Positions 23,434 to 26,073 of a stretch of 26,073 nt of DNA are shown here, piece by piece. The stretch covers positions 1 to 26,073 of the IMG/VR virus record IMGVR_UViG_3300049847_000240; one strand, written 5' to 3'. Both the position numbers and the translations under genes were made by a program. The first letter of the stretch is position 1, and each line of letters opens with the position of its first letter. The notes beneath the pieces are model-generated. The model saw only the letters and a program-made list of their open reading frames with translations. It did no database searches and had not been told where the DNA came from. Source of the DNA: a virus.

Positions 23434-24010
23434 TTCAGATCATACACTAGCAGAGATCAGAACAGATGGCAGACTTGTAGAGTTTATCGTTGATAATACT
23501 AATGGCAAATTATCTAAGCTCGTAGGTCGCGAATATTCTAAATTAGAAGCGTTGCTTGCAAACTCATCTGTCCTTTATTCTGAAGAACCAAAAGTGGCCA
23601 CTGCACATTTAGTTCGATATGTATTAGATAACGGCGACGTTGCAGAGATTACGACCGATGGTCGCACCTGTCTTCTAAACGGCAAGATGTTGACTGAAGA
23701 AGAAAAGGTTGCGCTATTCAATGCTATCAGAACTGGCGAATTAAAAGTTGCCCATAAGGCAGATCGCGAACGTCCAGTACCTGTTTTACCGCCGATGCAG
23801 TCTATGTCTCAGCCTCAGAAACAAACTGGCATGGATAAAGACATTACTTCGCATTTTAAATCCATGTTGATCGATAAAGAAAAAGATGAATCTAATTCTG
23901 ATATCGAATATGATCATGAAATTGAAAACGCAGATCTAAGCAGTGCCGAAGATCCCGCATATACGAAACGTCTTATGTATCTTTTAAAGTATGGAGAAAA
24001 ACGTGGCTAA
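23405..24010 (+). CDS. Hypothetical protein with an internal repeat
   Basis: A 201-residue protein of unknown family. Residues 14-24 (TLAEIRTDGRL) and 79-89 (VAEITTDGRTC-type) are an internal repeat, suggesting two copies of a small beta unit. A Pro/Gln-rich linker (123-140) and an acidic helical tail (145-195) follow. I choose the ATG at 23405 rather than one at 23384 because AAGGA lies six bases before it; it overlaps the protease-kinase gene by 29 bp. It overlaps the next gene by 8 bp. A scaffold or head-associated role fits the position but is unproven. Confidence 0.65.
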   Translation: MKVLTIKSHNSDHTLAEIRTDGRLVEFIVDNTNGKLSKLVGREYSKLEALLANSSVLYSEEPKVATAHLVRYVLDNGDVAEITTDGRTCLLNGKMLTEEEKVALFNAIRTGELKVAHKADRERPVPVLPPMQSMSQPQKQTGMDKDITSHFKSMLIDKEKDESNSDIEYDHEIENADLSSAEDPAYTKRLMYLLKYGEKRG

Positions 24011-26073
24011 GTTTGAACAAGACACACCGTCAGATTTTCTCCATAATCATGTACAAGGCATAACTGGAAGTCCAGCTAGGCTACATTCTTCAGAAGGACA
24101 AGACGACTTAGAAGAAGTCTCTTCTCATCCGAATACATCTACAGAGACATTGTCCCATATCCATGCTCATAACTTTGACAAAGAAACTGGTTCGGTTAAA
24201 AATGCTGACGTCGCACACAGTCTATTAAAGCATCCAAATTTTCCTGCGGGATTAGCCGAAGACTTCGCGCAAAAACATTATACCAACAAAACATTCGACA
24301 ACGGTTTATTAGAAGCGGCTTCTAATGTTAAGGGTGTGAACCATAAAGTATTCGAAGATATTGCTAATAAGCAATTAGAAAGCGGCGAAGAAGTTGGAGA
24401 CTTCCATTCTTTAAAGCCGGAGTACTATTTGAACTTACTCCAAGGTCGCCCCGACCCTAAGTCTACAGGATTAGGTCTGCCCTCAGACGAAGCCAATGAA
24501 GCGCATAATGAAAGAATAAATAGCATCAACCATCTTGCATATCAAGGCTTGGCTAAGACGCCGCATCATACCCCAGATACTATCAATCAAACCGTAGACA
24601 CCTTACTGTCCTTAAAAGATAAGCCTACCGTTAACGATGTAGACAATACAGGATTGGCGTCAGCTTCTGAAAGATTTATTAAAAACAGGCCAGAGCTGAC
24701 AAGGGATCATTTAAACAAACTGCAGTCAACTCTAGAAGGCTCAGATCCTGAAAAATGGGATGACGTAACGCGAGCCGTTGCTGAACATAAAAATGCAGAC
24801 CCAGCATTGCTTTCTAAAATAGCACTTTCGTCTGGTAATTCTAAAATGCAGGCAGAAGCCATATCTAATCCTGGGCTGCCAGAAGAAACTCGAAAAGCCT
24901 TAGTTAAGAAAGCAGCCAAATTAGATCAGGGATATTTTGGGAATTCAATAGCGGCGTTGGCTGAAAATCCTTCTACTACTCCAGAAGAGTTGTCTGCTAT
25001 AGTCGGCAACGATAAGATTAGCAGATATACGAGAGCCAGGCTCCTGCAAAATGAAAAAGTGCCGGAATCCGCTGTGGCTCAATTCTGGGAAAGTTCTGAC
25101 AAGAAAACGTCGGCCTCGGAAGATATTTTAAAAGCGCATAATGTACCGACTAAGGTCTTGCAAGAATTAGTTAAGCACACTAATCAAGATATAGCGGTAG
25201 CGGCTCTGAAGCACCCTAAAGTCAATAAAGAAGTGTTGGACATAGCGTTAAAGCGTAAAGCCCCAAAGGTGAGCAATTTCGCTCGTCAGCATCCGTTAGT
25301 GGCAGACCAAGAATTGGTCAAAGGTGTTCTAGAAAATAAAACGAAAGCGTCTGATATTTTAGGCAAGAGATCTCAGGAAATTATTCGAGGTTTGACCGAA
25401 AATCAGCAAAAAGGTATAATGAAGCATCTGAGCGATAGGTACTCAGACAATGCTGCTTTAGGACATAAGGCTACGCCAGAGACATTAAAAGAGTCTCCAG
25501 AGGATTTCATTAGAGCCAAAGCTCATATGGCGATTAGCCCACATCTATCTCCAGCAGACCAAAACAAGCATGCTAAAGATATCATAGAGCAGTTCTTGGA
25601 CAAAAATCCACACAATCAAGCAATGGATTTGAGCTACAATCGTCAAGGAGATCAAGCCACCGTTGGTGCGCTCAACACTATGGCCGCTGGTGGCAATAGA
25701 TTGGCCCAAGAAGCCGTTTTAGAGCATGCGCCTATGGTACTTGGTTCGGATATACTCAGTAATGATAAAATGCCTGCCCATTTTGCTAATGAGTTAGTAG
25801 ATAAGTTGGTCGAACATCACGCTAACCCTCCTAGACTGATAGCCTCGCACGGAGGCGCAGCACATGTAGACGTTGCAAATTCTTTACGCAGGATTATGAA
25901 TAATCCGAATACTCCTCCAGAAAATATATTAAAGATGGCGAACATTCCCAAATTCTGGGCCGATGTTGACGACGATTCTAGAGATACTTCAAGTGCAGCT
26001 AAGTCTGCAGCAGAAATTCTAGATGGAAAAATGTCAGAGCTGCACCTCGACACTAAAGACTCTTATTACAACG
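24003..26073 (+). CDS. Long helical-repeat (alpha-solenoid) protein, C-terminus outside the window
   Basis: The frame is open from a GTG at 24003 to the right edge, at least 690 residues. GGAG six bases before the GTG supports that start; an in-frame ATG at 23991 lacks a ribosome site. The product is hydrophilic and made of irregular helical repeats with short His/Asn-Pro turns: SSHPNTSTETLSHI, LLKHPNFPAGLAEDF, SNPGLPEETRKALV, ENPSTTPEELSAIV, AHNVPTKVLQELV and LKHPKVNKEVLDIAL. This resembles leucine-rich variant or HEAT-like solenoids. No enzyme motif is seen in the visible part. Following the head protease genes, it may be an internal or head protein; that is inference. Confidence 0.75.
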   Translation, partial: MAKFEQDTPSDFLHNHVQGITGSPARLHSSEGQDDLEEVSSHPNTSTETLSHIHAHNFDKETGSVKNADVAHSLLKHPNFPAGLAEDFAQKHYTNKTFDNGLLEAASNVKGVNHKVFEDIANKQLESGEEVGDFHSLKPEYYLNLLQGRPDPKSTGLGLPSDEANEAHNERINSINHLAYQGLAKTPHHTPDTINQTVDTLLSLKDKPTVNDVDNTGLASASERFIKNRPELTRDHLNKLQSTLEGSDPEKWDDVTRAVAEHKNADPALLSKIALSSGNSKMQAEAISNPGLPEETRKALVKKAAKLDQGYFGNSIAALAENPSTTPEELSAIVGNDKISRYTRARLLQNEKVPESAVAQFWESSDKKTSASEDILKAHNVPTKVLQELVKHTNQDIAVAALKHPKVNKEVLDIALKRKAPKVSNFARQHPLVADQELVKGVLENKTKASDILGKRSQEIIRGLTENQQKGIMKHLSDRYSDNAALGHKATPETLKESPEDFIRAKAHMAISPHLSPADQNKHAKDIIEQFLDKNPHNQAMDLSYNRQGDQATVGALNTMAAGGNRLAQEAVLEHAPMVLGSDILSNDKMPAHFANELVDKLVEHHANPPRLIASHGGAAHVDVANSLRRIMNNPNTPPENILKMANIPKFWADVDDDSRDTSSAAKSAAEILDGKMSELHLDTKDSYYN

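Noticed and set aside
24707-26053. Minus-strand frames at 24707-24919 and 25817-26053
   Set aside because: Both lie inside the continuous plus-strand solenoid gene, which has a ribosome site and coding-like periodicity.

Overview
The window is an internal piece of a large tailed double-stranded DNA phage (Caudoviricetes). It holds terminase, portal, head morphogenesis and prohead protease genes in the usual packaging/head order. Beside them sit phage-type DNA metabolism genes: a B12-dependent ribonucleotide reductase, a RuvC-like resolvase, an SbcC/SbcD pair and an SF2 helicase. There is also a phage sigma factor and a GroEL-like chaperonin. Genes are packed end to end, with TAATG, ATGA and GTGA stop/start overlaps and mostly clear AGGAGG-type ribosome sites. 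No tRNA, rRNA, IS element, integrase or CRISPR array was seen. The Shine-Dalgarno and sigma70-like signals point to a bacterial host, probably one that makes or imports cobalamin. I cannot name the host.

Layout: everything left of about 10.3 kb is on the minus strand and everything right of about 10.5 kb is on the plus strand, diverging from one regulatory region (10283-10537). The minus arm runs, in transcription order: winged-helix replication/regulatory protein, GroEL-like chaperonin, small membrane protein, zinc-ribbon protein, an alliinase/TAA1-type PLP enzyme, SbcC/Rad50-like ATPase, three small unknown proteins, RuvC-like resolvase, class II RNR, and an unknown protein running off the left edge. 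The plus arm runs: helicase, sigma factor lacking region 4.2, possible GroES-like protein, SbcD nuclease, unknown, small terminase candidate, unknown, large terminase, beta-rich virion protein candidate, portal, gp7/Mu F-like head protein, prohead protease fused to a kinase-like domain, unknown, and a very long helical-repeat protein running off the right edge.

The divergent region is the most structured DNA here. Three adjacent hairpins lie inside an outer imperfect inverted repeat (10341-10434). Next to them are a 19-bp direct repeat and a 21-bp element that covers both divergent start codons in mirror orientation with 18/21 identity. In that element a -10-like hexamer sits six bases before each ATG and no Shine-Dalgarno is visible, which suggests leaderless transcripts and puts the replication-protein start at 10282. 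I infer that this is the main control region and possibly an origin.

Best candidates for undescribed biology are the alliinase/TAA1-like enzyme in a recombination operon, the protease-kinase fusion, the sigma factor that ends inside region 4.1, a Cys pattern in the large terminase resembling the 4Fe-4S staple of AddB/Cas4 nucleases, the divergent cloverleaf and mirror elements, and the 18-bp repeat ahead of two structural genes. Two machines normally encoded together, SbcC/SbcD and GroEL/GroES-like, are split across the two arms.
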